Positions 33,819-41,301 of a DNA stretch of 41,301 nucleotides are shown here, in pieces. Position numbers and translations under genes: made by a program. The notes beneath the pieces are model-generated. The model was not told the origin of the DNA and did no database searches. It worked only from the letters and a program-made list of their open reading frames with translations. The stretch lies in NCBI GenBank assembly GCA_964594865.1, contig CAZQMZ010000008.1:1-41301 (forward strand), given 5' to 3'. The stretch's first letter is position 1. The number at the start of each line of letters is the position of its first letter. Origin of the DNA: Caccovivens sp964594865 (GTDB lineage Bacteria > Bacillota > Clostridia > Christensenellales > UBA1242).

Positions 33819-35918
33819 TTAGACAGTTTTAACCTTGAAATCAATGTTTCTTGTATGCAAATTGACGTTGGTCAACACCACTTTCACATGATCTCCGATT
33901 GAAAAAACATGCCCTGTGCCTTTGAGTTTGAGTTGTTTTTCAAAGAACAAATAGGCATCTTCTGGCAAATCTTCCACTTTCACCAAACCTTCAACAGTGT
34001 TTTCAAGTGCGACAAAGATTCCAAAGCTTGTCACAGATGAAATTGTGGCATCAAACTCTTCTCCAACACGATTTTTCATGAGATATGCTTTCCAAAGATC
34101 GTCAACATCACGCTCTGCATAGTCCGCGTTACGCTCACACGCCGAAGACTCTTGTGCGGATTCAAATGTGAATTCTTCCAGCTCTTCCTTTCTGGTGGCA
34201 GAAAGTTTGCGCCCTGAATGAAGCCATTCTTTGATGATTCGGTGGATTGTCAAATCTGGATATCTTCTTATTGGCGAAGTGAAGTGACAATAATCTGTAA
34301 GAGCTAAACCAAAATGCCCCAAATTTTTGTTGGAATATACAGCTTTTTGCATGGATCGAAGAACCACTTTGTTGACAACATCTTTGGTGTTGGAGTTTTC
34401 AACACCATCCAAAATCTCTTGAAAATATGCCGGTGTTATGTTGTTTGAGTCTGGAATTTTTGGATATTTGACACCAATTCCTTTCAAAAAGTCACAAACC
34501 GCCTGCACTTTTTCACGTGTTGGAACTTCATGAACACGATAGACAAATGGCACTCCAACTTTGTGAAAATGTCGTGCCACAGTTTCATTTGCCAAAACCA
34601 TGAAATCTTCAATAAGTCTGTGTGCTTCGTTTCTTTCTCGACGCGCTATATCCACTGCCATTCCATTTTCGTCAAAGACAAATTGCACTTCAGGAATTTC
34701 CAAATCAAGCGCACCACGTTTACGCGTATTCTCTTCCAAAATATCACAAAGTTCTCTCATCAAAAGGAAGTCTTTTTTCAATTTTTTTGTTTTTTCGTTG
34801 AGTTTTTCGCCGGAAATTGCTTCATGGACTTCTTTATATGTCAATCGTGCAACGCTCTTGATGACGCTCTCACAAATCTCATAATCAGTCACCTTGCCAT
34901 CAAAATTGACTCTCATTATGCACGAAAGAGTCAATCTTTCCATACCTTCATTTAGCGAACAAATTCCATTGGAAAGCGATTTTGGAAGCATTGGCAGAAC
35001 CGAAGTTGGAAAATATACACTCGTTCCCCTTTTCATCGCCTCTTCATCAAAGACGGAATTTTGTTTGACATACTCTCCCACGTCGGCAATATGAACGCCG
35101 ACTTCATATCCATCTTTCAATTTCTTTATATGCACCGCATCGTCCAAATCTTTCGCATCAGCACCATCAATGGTGAAGATAGTCTCTCCGGTCAAGTCGC
35201 GACGGCCTTTCTTTTGAGAAGCAGTCACAACTTTTGAAACTTTTTTCTCCGCTTCAACCACAGCACTTGGAAAATTTTCGAAAAGATTGTGGTCTCGAAT
35301 AATGGCAAGCTCCAAAGCCTTGACATCATCTTCAAATCCCAAAATTTCAGCAACGGCACATTTCACCTTTCCGGCATCTGTGCGAATGATGTTTGCCAAA
35401 ACTTTCATGTTTTTCTTGATTTTAAGCCCTGTTTTCATCACAGGAATGTCAAAAGCAATTTTGTTGTTGTCTGGCAATAAGAAAAAGTTGTTCCCAACAA
35501 TATCAATTGTCCCGACCACATTTTGCAAAGGTTTATAGATGGAAACAATCTCTCCATCTCCACCATTTTCATTTTGTGAAAGAAGTTTGACAATGACCAT
35601 TTCGCCATCAAGAGCGTTTTTTGTTTTGTTTGCAGGAATGAAAACGTCTTCTTTCAACCCTTCAACCTTGACAAAACCAAATCCCTTTTTTGTGCCAAAA
35701 AATTCCCCTTTCACATATCCATGTGAAGGGATTGTAACAAACTTGTTCCTTCTAATTTCAAAAACATCACCTTTTTCAATCAAAGACCAAAAAAGTTTTT
35801 TGACCTCTTCCACATCCATATCAAGCGCAGTCGACAGAAACAAAAATAGTTTGTCCGCATTTGAAAAGACCAAACTATTTTTATCCAAAAGCTCTAAAAT
35901 TTTTTTTCTTGCACTCAT
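33819..35918 (-). CDS. rnr: Ribonuclease R
   Basis: The 699-residue RNase II family exonuclease has an N-terminal winged-helix region, cold-shock domains (GYVKGEFFGTKKGFGFVKVE; EDVFIPANKTKNALDGEMV), the catalytic RNB domain (about 240-560; FTIDGADAKDLDDAVHI with the Asp cluster, ICSLNEGMERLTLSC, HRLIEDFMVLANE, LTDYCHFTSPIRRYPDL) and an S1 domain at the end. It degrades structured RNA and, with tmRNA and SmpB, removes faulty mRNA. The start follows AGGA. The secG-rnr-smpB-ssrA order is conserved in Bacillota. Confidence 0.97.
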   Translation of the reverse strand: MSARKKILELLDKNSLVFSNADKLFLFLSTALDMDVEEVKKLFWSLIEKGDVFEIRRNKFVTIPSHGYVKGEFFGTKKGFGFVKVEGLKEDVFIPANKTKNALDGEMVIVKLLSQNENGGDGEIVSIYKPLQNVVGTIDIVGNNFFLLPDNNKIAFDIPVMKTGLKIKKNMKVLANIIRTDAGKVKCAVAEILGFEDDVKALELAIIRDHNLFENFPSAVVEAEKKVSKVVTASQKKGRRDLTGETIFTIDGADAKDLDDAVHIKKLKDGYEVGVHIADVGEYVKQNSVFDEEAMKRGTSVYFPTSVLPMLPKSLSNGICSLNEGMERLTLSCIMRVNFDGKVTDYEICESVIKSVARLTYKEVHEAISGEKLNEKTKKLKKDFLLMRELCDILEENTRKRGALDLEIPEVQFVFDENGMAVDIARRERNEAHRLIEDFMVLANETVARHFHKVGVPFVYRVHEVPTREKVQAVCDFLKGIGVKYPKIPDSNNITPAYFQEILDGVENSNTKDVVNKVVLRSMQKAVYSNKNLGHFGLALTDYCHFTSPIRRYPDLTIHRIIKEWLHSGRKLSATRKEELEEFTFESAQESSACERNADYAERDVDDLWKAYLMKNRVGEEFDATISSVTSFGIFVALENTVEGLVKVEDLPEDAYLFFEKQLKLKGTGHVFSIGDHVKVVLTNVNLHTRNIDFKVKTV

Positions 35919-35965
35919 AACAAAATCCTAAAAACAAAATTGCTCGTCTGGTTTTCAACAGTTTT

Positions 35966-36271
35966 TTAGGTTCCAGGATATATAATCAAACTTACGAAAT
36001 ACAAAACCACACTCACAACAGCAATAACAGAGAAAATGATGGTGATGAGTTTCAATTTGGCATCTCGCGAACCACCTTTATTTTTTGAATAATAACTCTC
36101 TTGCTGTCCAGTGATGACATCTGCAGAGTTGCTTTCATCATTTTGAAGAAGTGTTGTGATGATGATGATAATCGCACAAAGCACAACCAAACAAAAAAGC
36201 ACAATCCTTATGATTGGAAAAGAATTTGAAATCCAAGGTGCAACAAGGTCATTGAGTAACATTGAAAACAT
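35966..36271 (-). CDS. secG: Preprotein translocase subunit SecG
   Basis: The 101-residue protein has two transmembrane helices (about 18-40 and 73-97) with a polar loop containing LLQNDESNSADVITGQQESYYSKNKG, the SecG pattern. It assists the SecYE protein-export channel. The start follows AAGGAG 8 bases upstream. It is 47 bases from rnr, the usual partner. Confidence 0.85.
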   Translation of the reverse strand: MFSMLLNDLVAPWISNSFPIIRIVLFCLVVLCAIIIIITTLLQNDESNSADVITGQQESYYSKNKGGSRDAKLKLITIIFSVIAVVSVVLYFVSLIIYPGT

Positions 36272-36331
36272 AATAAAAACTCCTTTTTAAATTACATTGA
36301 TTTGACAATAGATTTTTTGAAAATTTTTAGA

Positions 36332-36574
36332 TCAGGTTCCTGGAATTTTTGCACAACAAAGAACGGTGAAAATTGCAAACATGATGATTGCCAAAATCAG
36401 CATACCCCACTTTGGTCTCTTGTCTTTGTTTATGCTCTTTTTGAAGAATGACAAAAATGCAGAAAGCCCCAAAATAGCAAAAATGCAAACGACAATAATG
36501 AAAATTGTATTTCCCCACTCTGAAACCCAATTGCTGAAATCGTTCCAAAGAGTGGCAAGCATCATTGATTTCAT
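36332..36574 (-). CDS. Small two-helix membrane protein, SecG-adjacent
   Basis: I do not recognise this 80-residue protein. It has two hydrophobic helices (about 18-40 and 53-75) joined by a basic loop (FFKKSINKDKRPKWG), the same topology as SecG, and ends in CAKIPGT, close to the IYPGT end of SecG. It may be a diverged SecG paralogue or an unrelated small membrane protein. The start at 36574 has AGGAG 5 bases upstream; an open frame continues to 36622 but runs across the promoter. It is 60 bases before secG and likely in one operon with it. Confidence 0.6.
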   Translation of the reverse strand: MKSMMLATLWNDFSNWVSEWGNTIFIIVVCIFAILGLSAFLSFFKKSINKDKRPKWGMLILAIIMFAIFTVLCCAKIPGT

Positions 36575-36593
36575 AACATCTCCTATATGCCTA

Positions 36594-36622
36594 ATTTTAG
36601 CATAAAAAAACAACAAAAACAA
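36594..36622 (-). promoter_or_regulatory. Promoter of the small membrane protein-secG-rnr unit
   Basis: On the minus strand TTGTTT (36622-36617) and TAAAAT (36599-36594) are 17 bases apart, with an extended -10 (TGC). Confidence 0.6.
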
Positions 36623-36780
36623 CTTATTTATATATTTTTTTCAAAATTTTTGCAAAATTTACTTCTCAGATGTTTATGTCAAAAAACAACAACTTTTGCA
36701 ATCGCTAAAAAATTTTAATGAAAAGATTTGTGCAAATCAAAAAAACAAACTGACAATTTGTGAAAAGATCTAAAATAAAT

Positions 36781-36809
36781 TTGATTTTTTTATTAAAACT
36801 TGTTATCAT
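36781..36809 (+). promoter_or_regulatory. Promoter of pyk
   Basis: TTGATT (36781-36786) and TATCAT (36804-36809) are 17 bases apart. Confidence 0.6.
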
Positions 36810-36832
36810 GTTAAAGGTTAAAAGAGGTTAAA

Positions 36833-38230
36833 ATGAACAAAACAAAAATCATATGCTCAATTGGTCCAACATGCAACAATGTGCAAACTTTGGAAAAAAT
36901 GATTGATGCTGGAATGAATGTGGCACGTTTCAACATGAGTCACGGCACTCACGAAAGCCATAAAGCACTCATCGAAGCCGTCAAACAAGCGCGAGAGAAC
37001 AAGCATACACCAATTGGAATATTAATTGACACAAAAGGTCCAGAAATCAGAATTAAACAATTTAAAAATGGAAAAATTTCATTGAAAAAGGATGAAATGT
37101 TCACATTGACAACCGAAGATGTTGTTGGCACAAAAGATTGTGTCAGCGTGACATATTCAAATTTGCCAAAAATTTTGAAAAAAAACACCAAAATTCTTCT
37201 AAATGACGGGAATGTTGAACTTTCTGTGGAAAAAATTGAGGAGAAAAACGTTCTCTGTCGCGTCATCAATGGCGGAGAACTTTCCAACAACAAAAGTATA
37301 AACATTCCTGGTGTCGACACCGAAATGCCATATTTAAGCCAACAAGATAAAAGCGATCTTTCTTTTGCCAAGGAAATGGGTGCAAGTTACGTTGCAATCT
37401 CTTTTGTTGGAAGCGCAAAAGATGTCATCGAAGTTAAAAAACATCTCAAAGAAATCAAGTTCAACAATGTCAAAATCATAGCTAAAATTGAAAGCCAAAA
37501 AGGAGTTGAAAATTTTGATGAAATTTTGCGTGTGAGCGATGGAATCATGGTCGCAAGAGGCGATCTTGGTGTGGAAATTGATTTTGTCAAAATCCCAATT
37601 TTGCAAAAAGAATTTATAAAAAAATGCAACGATGCAGGAAAAATTTCTATAACCGCAACACAAATGCTGGAAAGTATGATCAACAACACTCGCCCAACAA
37701 GAGCAGAAATTTCAGACGTCGCAAACGCCGTTTTTGACGGCACAACCTCAGTTATGCTCTCCGGCGAGACCGCATCTGGAAAATATCCAATCGAAAGTGT
37801 GGAAACAATGCGTCGCATAGCTCTTGAAACGGAAAGTTATGTCAAAAGCAGAAACACGCCAATTGTGACACACAACACTTCAAAAAGTCTTGGATATGCC
37901 ACCTACGCCCTTTCCCAAACAAGGGATGTCAAAGCAATTTTGGTTGTCACGGAAACCGGAAAGACAGTGCAAAATATTTCGCGTTTCCATCCAACTGTTC
38001 CAATTATTGCTTGCACTCCTGATGTGGAAACATATCACAAAATGAGTCTGTTTTATGGCGTCTATCCTGTGCTGGATAAGACTTACAAGAAAATGGATGA
38101 AGTCAATTCAAGTTCGTTAGAAAAGGCAAAATCAACCAAAATTGTTAAAAAAGGAGACAAAATTGTGCTTGTAAGTGGCCTGAAAGCCGGCAAAAGTGGA
38201 AACAGCCTGCTTGTAATCAAAAAGATTTAA
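36833..38230 (+). CDS. pyk: Pyruvate kinase
   Basis: The 465-residue protein makes pyruvate and ATP from phosphoenolpyruvate and ADP. Signatures: TKIICSIGPTCN, MNVARFNMSHGTHESH, DTKGPEIRI, the active-site IIAKIESQKGVENFDEI, MVARGDLGVEI, ATQMLESMINNTRPTRAE and DVANAVFDGTTSVMLSGETASGKYP. It is the short form, without the extra C-terminal PEP-utilising domain found in some Bacillota. The start follows AGAGG 7 bases upstream. It is a single-gene unit with its own promoter and terminator. Confidence 0.97.
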   Translation: MNKTKIICSIGPTCNNVQTLEKMIDAGMNVARFNMSHGTHESHKALIEAVKQARENKHTPIGILIDTKGPEIRIKQFKNGKISLKKDEMFTLTTEDVVGTKDCVSVTYSNLPKILKKNTKILLNDGNVELSVEKIEEKNVLCRVINGGELSNNKSINIPGVDTEMPYLSQQDKSDLSFAKEMGASYVAISFVGSAKDVIEVKKHLKEIKFNNVKIIAKIESQKGVENFDEILRVSDGIMVARGDLGVEIDFVKIPILQKEFIKKCNDAGKISITATQMLESMINNTRPTRAEISDVANAVFDGTTSVMLSGETASGKYPIESVETMRRIALETESYVKSRNTPIVTHNTSKSLGYATYALSQTRDVKAILVVTETGKTVQNISRFHPTVPIIACTPDVETYHKMSLFYGVYPVLDKTYKKMDEVNSSSLEKAKSTKIVKKGDKIVLVSGLKAGKSGNSLLVIKKI

Positions 38231-38272
38231 AAAATGCAATTTGCAATCAAAATTCAATCAAATAAAAAAGTT

Positions 38273-38312
38273 AAAAAGATTGATTTGCATTGTTGGACAA
38301 ATCAATCTTTTT
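38273..38312 (+). terminator. Terminator of pyk
   Basis: AAAAAGATTGATTTG and its exact complement form a 15-bp stem with a 10-base loop, starting about 40 bases after the pyk stop. Confidence 0.92.
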
Positions 38313-38380
38313 AAAATAATTAAAAAACACATCTTTCAGCACAAAAAATGTCCATAAAATTTGAAATTTTGTTAAAAATC

Positions 38381-38409
38381 TTGACTTTACAACAAAAATA
38401 TGCTATTCT
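38381..38409 (+). promoter_or_regulatory. tRNA-type promoter before the first tRNA 5' half
   Basis: TTGACT (38381-38386) and TATTCT (38404-38409) are 17 bases apart, with an extended -10 (TGC). The first tRNA-like copy begins 40 bases downstream and the intact tRNA about 320 bases downstream, with no terminator seen between. Confidence 0.7.
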
Positions 38410-38449
38410 CAAAAAGCATTAACAATCGATTTTATATAAATCAACGTTT

Positions 38450-38487
38450 GCTTACGTGGCGCAGCAGGTAGCGCACAGCCTTGGTAA
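38450..38487 (+). repeat. tRNA-Thr 5'-half copy 1
   Basis: These 38 bases look like the first half of a tRNA-Thr: acceptor strand GCTTACG, a D arm with GCGC stems around AGCAGGTA, the anticodon-stem strand CAGCC and the full loop TTGGTAA. The tRNA pattern then stops: no matching anticodon strand, T arm or acceptor 3' strand follows. It differs from copy 2 at one base. It cannot make a tRNA. Confidence 0.75.
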
Positions 38488-38549
38488 GATAAAAAATGGC
38501 AAATTTTACCACTCAAAAATCAACAAAAAACACAATAAAATTTCATTAT

Positions 38550-38587
38550 GCTTATGTGGCGCAGCAGGTAGCGCACAGCCTTGGTAA
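38550..38587 (+). repeat. tRNA-Thr 5'-half copy 2
   Basis: It is identical to copy 1 except for one base in the acceptor strand (GCTTATG), and again ends exactly after the TTGGTAA loop. The 100-base spacing between copies holds no gene. Both copies differ from the intact tRNA-Thr in the D stem, acceptor and anticodon stem, so they come from another tRNA-Thr gene. Confidence 0.75.
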
Positions 38588-38679
38588 TAATTTACTTTAA
38601 CCAAATCTCCAATTTCTCTATATATTATAAAATAATATATAAACGCACTTTTATAACATAAATTCTTTGATAAAAACAC

Positions 38680-38710
38680 AAAAGTGTAATAAAAGTGTAA
38701 AAAAGTGTAA
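38680..38710 (+). repeat. Three short direct repeats before tRNA-Thr
   Basis: AAAAGTGTAA occurs three times (38680-38689, 38691-38700, 38701-38710), ending 18 bases before the tRNA. Related sequence occurs inverted at about 38645. They could be recombinase arm sites or simple sequence. Confidence 0.5.
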
Positions 38711-38728
38711 TCATTTTCATACTCTTAT

Positions 38729-38804
38729 GCTGATGTGGCTTAGCAGGTAAAGCACTGCCTTGGTAAGGCAGAGATCACGGGTTCGAGTCCCGTCATCAGC
38801 TCCA
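38729..38804 (+). tRNA. tRNA-Thr (anticodon GGT)
   Basis: The gene folds fully: acceptor GCTGATG/CATCAGC, D arm GCTT/AGC, anticodon stem CTGCC/GGCAG with loop TTGGTAA (anticodon GGT), T arm ACGGG/CCCGT with TTCGAGT, and an encoded CCA end. It is the likely attachment target of the tyrosine integrase encoded downstream. Confidence 0.95.
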
Positions 38805-38840
38805 GAAAAAACTTTCTTATAAATTTTTTATTAGAAATCT

Positions 38841-38862
38841 GAGACTGCTAACTAGCAGTCTC
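38841..38862. terminator. Hairpin after tRNA-Thr
   Basis: GAGACTGCTA and TAGCAGTCTC form a perfect 10-bp stem with a 2-base spacer. A T-rich stretch follows on the plus strand. It overlaps the end of the leftward hypothetical gene, so it may serve both directions. Confidence 0.65.
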
Positions 38863-39354
38863 TTCTTTCTGTTCCCTTTTTGTGAATATATCATCAGCAA
38901 AAACATCACTAAAATCATCTATTTCATTTCTAATTACTTTATATTCTGTTTCTAAATCGTATTCAAAATTGTCAAGTTTGTGTTTGTTATCAAATATATA
39001 ATTTATTTTTTGTAATTGATATGGCACACCATTTCTTGATTCACAATCAAATGCAGATAATTTCAACAAAATCAATTTATTTAAAAACATATCTTCAAGG
39101 TCAACATAATCTTTATCAGAGTTTGAAATTCCTAAAACTGTTTTCAGAATAGGATATTTCCACCCATAACTTCTATTTGTCGATAAACTGCTAACCTTAT
39201 CTACAACATCATTACCTTTATGTTCTCCACTTAATAATCTGAATGTTATTGCAAACACCCCATCATCTTGATTAATCATCTCGATTTTTTTTATTTTTGC
39301 AACGACTTCATCGTCAACAAATATTTTTTTTATTATTTGCCTTATACGCATCAT
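38848..39354 (-). CDS. Hypothetical protein of the integrated element
   Basis: I do not recognise this acidic 168-residue protein with certainty. The middle part (ITFRLLSGEHKGNDVVDKVSSL, then SYGWKYPILKTVLGI, DLEDMFLNKLILLKL and GVPYQLQKINY) has the layout of phage DUF669-like proteins, which are often found near single-strand DNA-binding genes; the resemblance is weak. The start follows AAGGAGAT. It lies between the tRNA and the integrase, in DNA more AT-rich than the core genes. Confidence 0.55.
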   Translation of the reverse strand: MMRIRQIIKKIFVDDEVVAKIKKIEMINQDDGVFAITFRLLSGEHKGNDVVDKVSSLSTNRSYGWKYPILKTVLGISNSDKDYVDLEDMFLNKLILLKLSAFDCESRNGVPYQLQKINYIFDNKHKLDNFEYDLETEYKVIRNEIDDFSDVFADDIFTKREQKEETAS

Positions 39355-39508
39355 AATTTTTTATCTCCTTTATAATATATTTCTATAATCATTTATTTTT
39401 TAATTTATAATTTTTATATTTTTTAAATTTTACTTGAAAAAAGCATATACACTACGGTCAATATCCCGTATGTATCAAATAATATTTTGATAACATTTTT
39501 ACTCCTTT
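39355..39508. other. Gap between integrase and hypothetical gene with inverted repeats
   Basis: It holds a perfect inverted repeat, TATCAAA/TTTGATA (39473-39492), and a nearby TACGG/CCGTA pair (39454-39471). These lie just past the integrase stop, a place where attP sites or excisionase sites can occur. No gene is seen. Confidence 0.4.
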
Positions 39509-40852
39509 TTACTTTATCTTTTTATTAAATAATTCATTAAATTTTTCAGATGCAATTCTATCCAAATCAGTATTTGAGTGAGCATAAGTATTCATTGTTA
39601 TTTTAACATCAGCATGTCCAACTCTTTGCGAAACAACTTTTATAGGAACATTCGCTTCATTCAATAACAGTGATATGCTTGTATGTCTCATACCTTTTGG
39701 TGAAATATGTTTAAGTCCTATTCTTTGTTCAAATTCTGCAATCCATTGAGCAACTGCTGACGGACTTAAAGGTTGTCCATTTTCTTGAAGAAAAAGTCTA
39801 TCTGTATTCGCCCATAAATCTCCGTGTTTCTTTTTTTCTTCTTCCCAATATGCTTTATACTCTAATAAAACTGATTTCAAATCTGGCGGAATTACATTTG
39901 TTCTTTTAGAAGTTTTTGTCTTTGGCGATTTTGTAATAATTCCAAATTCTTTTCCAGCATATATACTATTTCTATTTACGCTAATTTCATCATTTGCAAA
40001 ATCAAAATCTCGCCATTCAAGGCCACATACTTCTGCTTTTCTTAATCCAAGATACATAAATAAATAGAAAATTGATTTCTTTCTTAAATCTTTTTCTTTA
40101 CTTGCGTTTTCAATAAAAATTCGTGCTTCGTTTAAGTTGTATGTATCAACTTCTTTCTGTTCATTATCAAATTGATTTTTATATGCTCTCACTGCATAAT
40201 TAACTTGAATAATCTCATCATTTATTGCTTCATTCAAAAGCATAACAAGAGTTGTTTTTATACTCAAATTTACACTTTTAGCATATTTACACTCTAACAA
40301 ATCTAATCTAAAATACTTGTCAAAAGGAATACGAAAGTATTTAGTAATTGTTTTTGCTGTCTCAATGTTTATTTGCTCATTAATCTTTGTTGCCAAATGA
40401 ATTGTCTGTCTACACAATTTCATCTCATCAGCAATTTTATGTAATGTCATACCTTTTTCATTGATAAGCGGTTGAATTGAATTTTTCACTCGAACAATCT
40501 TTTTTGTATATGTTCTTGTGCTTAGATAGTTATAAAATCTTTTACAATCAATTGGAGCAATTCGACTAATTAAAGTTCTATCTCCAAAAAATTCATTTAT
40601 TACTTTTATATTATCTTTTTGTTTAATATAATAGGTATATGCTTCTGGTCTTCTTACTAAAATTTCATTTAACCAATCTCTTGCATAATCACTTAACAAA
40701 ATAAACTCACATTCTTGTTTGGTAATCAAACCTTTTGATTTCCTATCAACTTCTTCTTGCCAATCAATTTGTGCTTTTTGCAATGCTTTTTCAATATCTT
40801 TTTTGCTTGTTAAAGTTTTTGGAACTTTCCAAGTATAACGATAATTTTTAGA
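39509..40852 (-). pseudogene. Tyrosine-type site-specific integrase, N-terminus missing
   Basis: About 448 residues are visible. There is a partial arm-binding region (KNYRYTWKVPKTLTSKKDIEKA), a core-binding domain, and a catalytic domain with Arg in YLGLRKAEVCGLEW, Lys in TKTSKRTNVIP, Arg in PKGMRHTSISLLL, His in QRVGHADVKI and the nucleophile Tyr in TMNTYAH. The first His of the usual HxxR box is Lys here. An XRE-like helix-turn-helix (GMTLHKIADEMKLCRQTIHLATK) is embedded in the core-binding domain, as in some clostridial integrases. The frame runs on to 40945 without a good start codon or ribosome-binding site, and the sequence beyond about 40850 looks like another gene on the opposite strand, so the N-terminal 20-30 residues are probably lost. 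The catalytic half looks intact. Confidence 0.75.
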
Positions 40853-40944
40853 TTTGTTGAATTGGGCAGATATGAAAATAGACGGGAAAGGGAAGATTGT
40901 TTCTTTTGAAGAAAGGCTTGTTGATGTTTCAAAAAGATACAACA
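40851..40944 (+). pseudogene. Gene fragment on the plus strand, possibly HD-domain hydrolase
   Basis: The plus-strand frame reads LLNWADMKIDGKGKIVSF, then EERLVDVSKRYNTPID. This looks like natural coding sequence, and the ADM...D...VSFEERL...I.KRY pattern recalls the C-terminal part of HD-superfamily phosphohydrolases. It has neither start nor end. The assignment to HD is uncertain. Confidence 0.35.
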
Positions 40945-40954
40945 CTCCAATTGA

Positions 40955-41211
40955 TTGTCATAGCCTGCAATTTGAAATTGGTGGTCAACATTTGTTGTTA
41001 TAACAAAATAATCTTTATTTTTAACTAAATCTAAAAGTGCAGTGTAAGTTGGGTTTGCTTTTGATTGGTAGCGATTAATATACACATACCTTGACCAATA
41101 TGCCCATTTTTCTTCACTTGTTTTATAGGGATAAAAACCTGCACTATACATATCACGAATGTTATATTTTTCAATAAAATCTTTGAAATTCTTTTCAAAT
41201 CTTTCCCCAGA
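40955..41211 (-). pseudogene. Internal fragment of a Sir2-family (SirTM-like) protein
   Basis: About 85 residues match macrodomain-linked sirtuins: SGERFEKNFKDF, IRDMYSAGFYPYKTSEEKWA, YWSRYVYINRYQSK and YFVITTNVDHQFQIAGYD. The NAD-binding N-terminal GAGxS motif and the zinc-binding Cys part are both missing. The open frame continues to 40810 but loses all resemblance after GYD. SirTM enzymes ADP-ribosylate lipoyl carrier proteins with a partner macrodomain; none is seen here. Confidence 0.7.
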
Positions 41212-41212
41212 A

Positions 41213-41299
41213 TCCGTGCTCTTTGCCAATAATCAAATGAGATTTAACTTGTGGATAAAGCCCTTGTGCCATAAGTGCACTTATTGTTATTAAACTTCT
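41213..41299 (-). pseudogene. Fragment of a carboxymuconolactone decarboxylase-like protein
   Basis: The minus-strand frame at the window edge reads RSLITISALMAQGLYP, then QVKSHLIIGKEHG. The RSLITISAL...QLK.H pattern is typical of the carboxymuconolactone decarboxylase/AhpD-like family. The frame is different from the Sir2 fragment and gives way to it within a few bases at 41211-41215. The upstream part lies outside the window. Confidence 0.5.
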
Positions 41300-41301
41300 A
41301 T

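Noticed and set aside
33778..33822. Small 14-codon plus-strand open frame
   Set aside because: It has no ribosome-binding site and overlaps the arm of the inverted repeat and the end of rnr.
38450..38587. Two further tRNA genes
   Set aside because: Only the 5' half is present in each; there is no T arm or acceptor 3' strand in the following bases.
38645..38710. CRISPR array or origin iterons
   Set aside because: The 10-base units are too few and too short, no replication gene is near, and the place is better explained by the tRNA integration site.
40853..40945. Apparent N-terminus of the integrase (starting MLYLFETSTS)
   Set aside because: It does not resemble integrase N-termini, has no ribosome-binding site, and the plus strand of the same bases reads as natural protein.

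Overview
The window is about 41 kb of AT-rich bacterial chromosome. Shine-Dalgarno sites close to AGGAGG, sigma-A-like promoters, a HrcA/CIRCE heat-shock operon, a CadC-type regulator, HemZ and a bacillota-style secG-rnr-smpB-ssrA block point to a low-GC Bacillota, most likely an uncultured clostridial lineage. TGA is used as a stop, so the genetic code is standard. Assignment to a lower rank is not possible from the sequence alone.

Layout. 0.1-4.7 kb: a flavin reductase-like gene, a cadC/cadA-type metal efflux operon with a clear operator, and enolase. 4.8-11.2 kb: a 1309-residue DUF4011/SF1 helicase/nuclease protein convergent with a three-domain LigD. 11.3-14.0 kb: an accessory patch with a collagen-like surface protein, a GNAT-like protein, and a membrane protein divergent from a small XRE repressor. 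14.1-25.0 kb: leftward housekeeping genes: rpsO-pnp; recJ-rel-hemZ, joined by 3-4 bp overlaps; rpsU; rsmE-mtaB. 25.2-30.5 kb: hrcA-grpE-dnaK-(isochorismatase-like)-dnaJ behind a perfect CIRCE element. 30.7-32.6 kb: an unknown surface-like protein and a Glu-rich coiled-coil membrane protein. 32.7-36.6 kb: ssrA (tmRNA), smpB, rnr, secG and a small membrane protein. 36.8-38.2 kb: pyruvate kinase. 38.3-41.3 kb: a tRNA-Thr integration locus with two tRNA 5'-half copies, a hypothetical gene, a tyrosine integrase without its N-terminus, and a mosaic of short fragments of unrelated genes up to the window edge.

How the genes work together. Much of the window is RNA and protein quality control: RNase R, SmpB and tmRNA rescue stalled ribosomes; PNPase degrades RNA; HrcA, GrpE, DnaK and DnaJ handle misfolded protein; Rel makes the stringent alarmone. 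Enolase and pyruvate kinase are the last two steps of glycolysis but lie in separate units.

The most unusual points are: a GrpE with a Cys/His-rich N-terminal extension (17 Cys, 7 His); a Rel whose hydrolase domain has lost its HD catalytic motifs while the synthetase motifs remain; an isochorismatase-like gene inserted between dnaK and dnaJ; the tandem tRNA-Thr 5' halves that both end at the anticodon loop; and the gene-fragment mosaic at the right end, which could be a decayed mobile-element junction or an assembly chimera.
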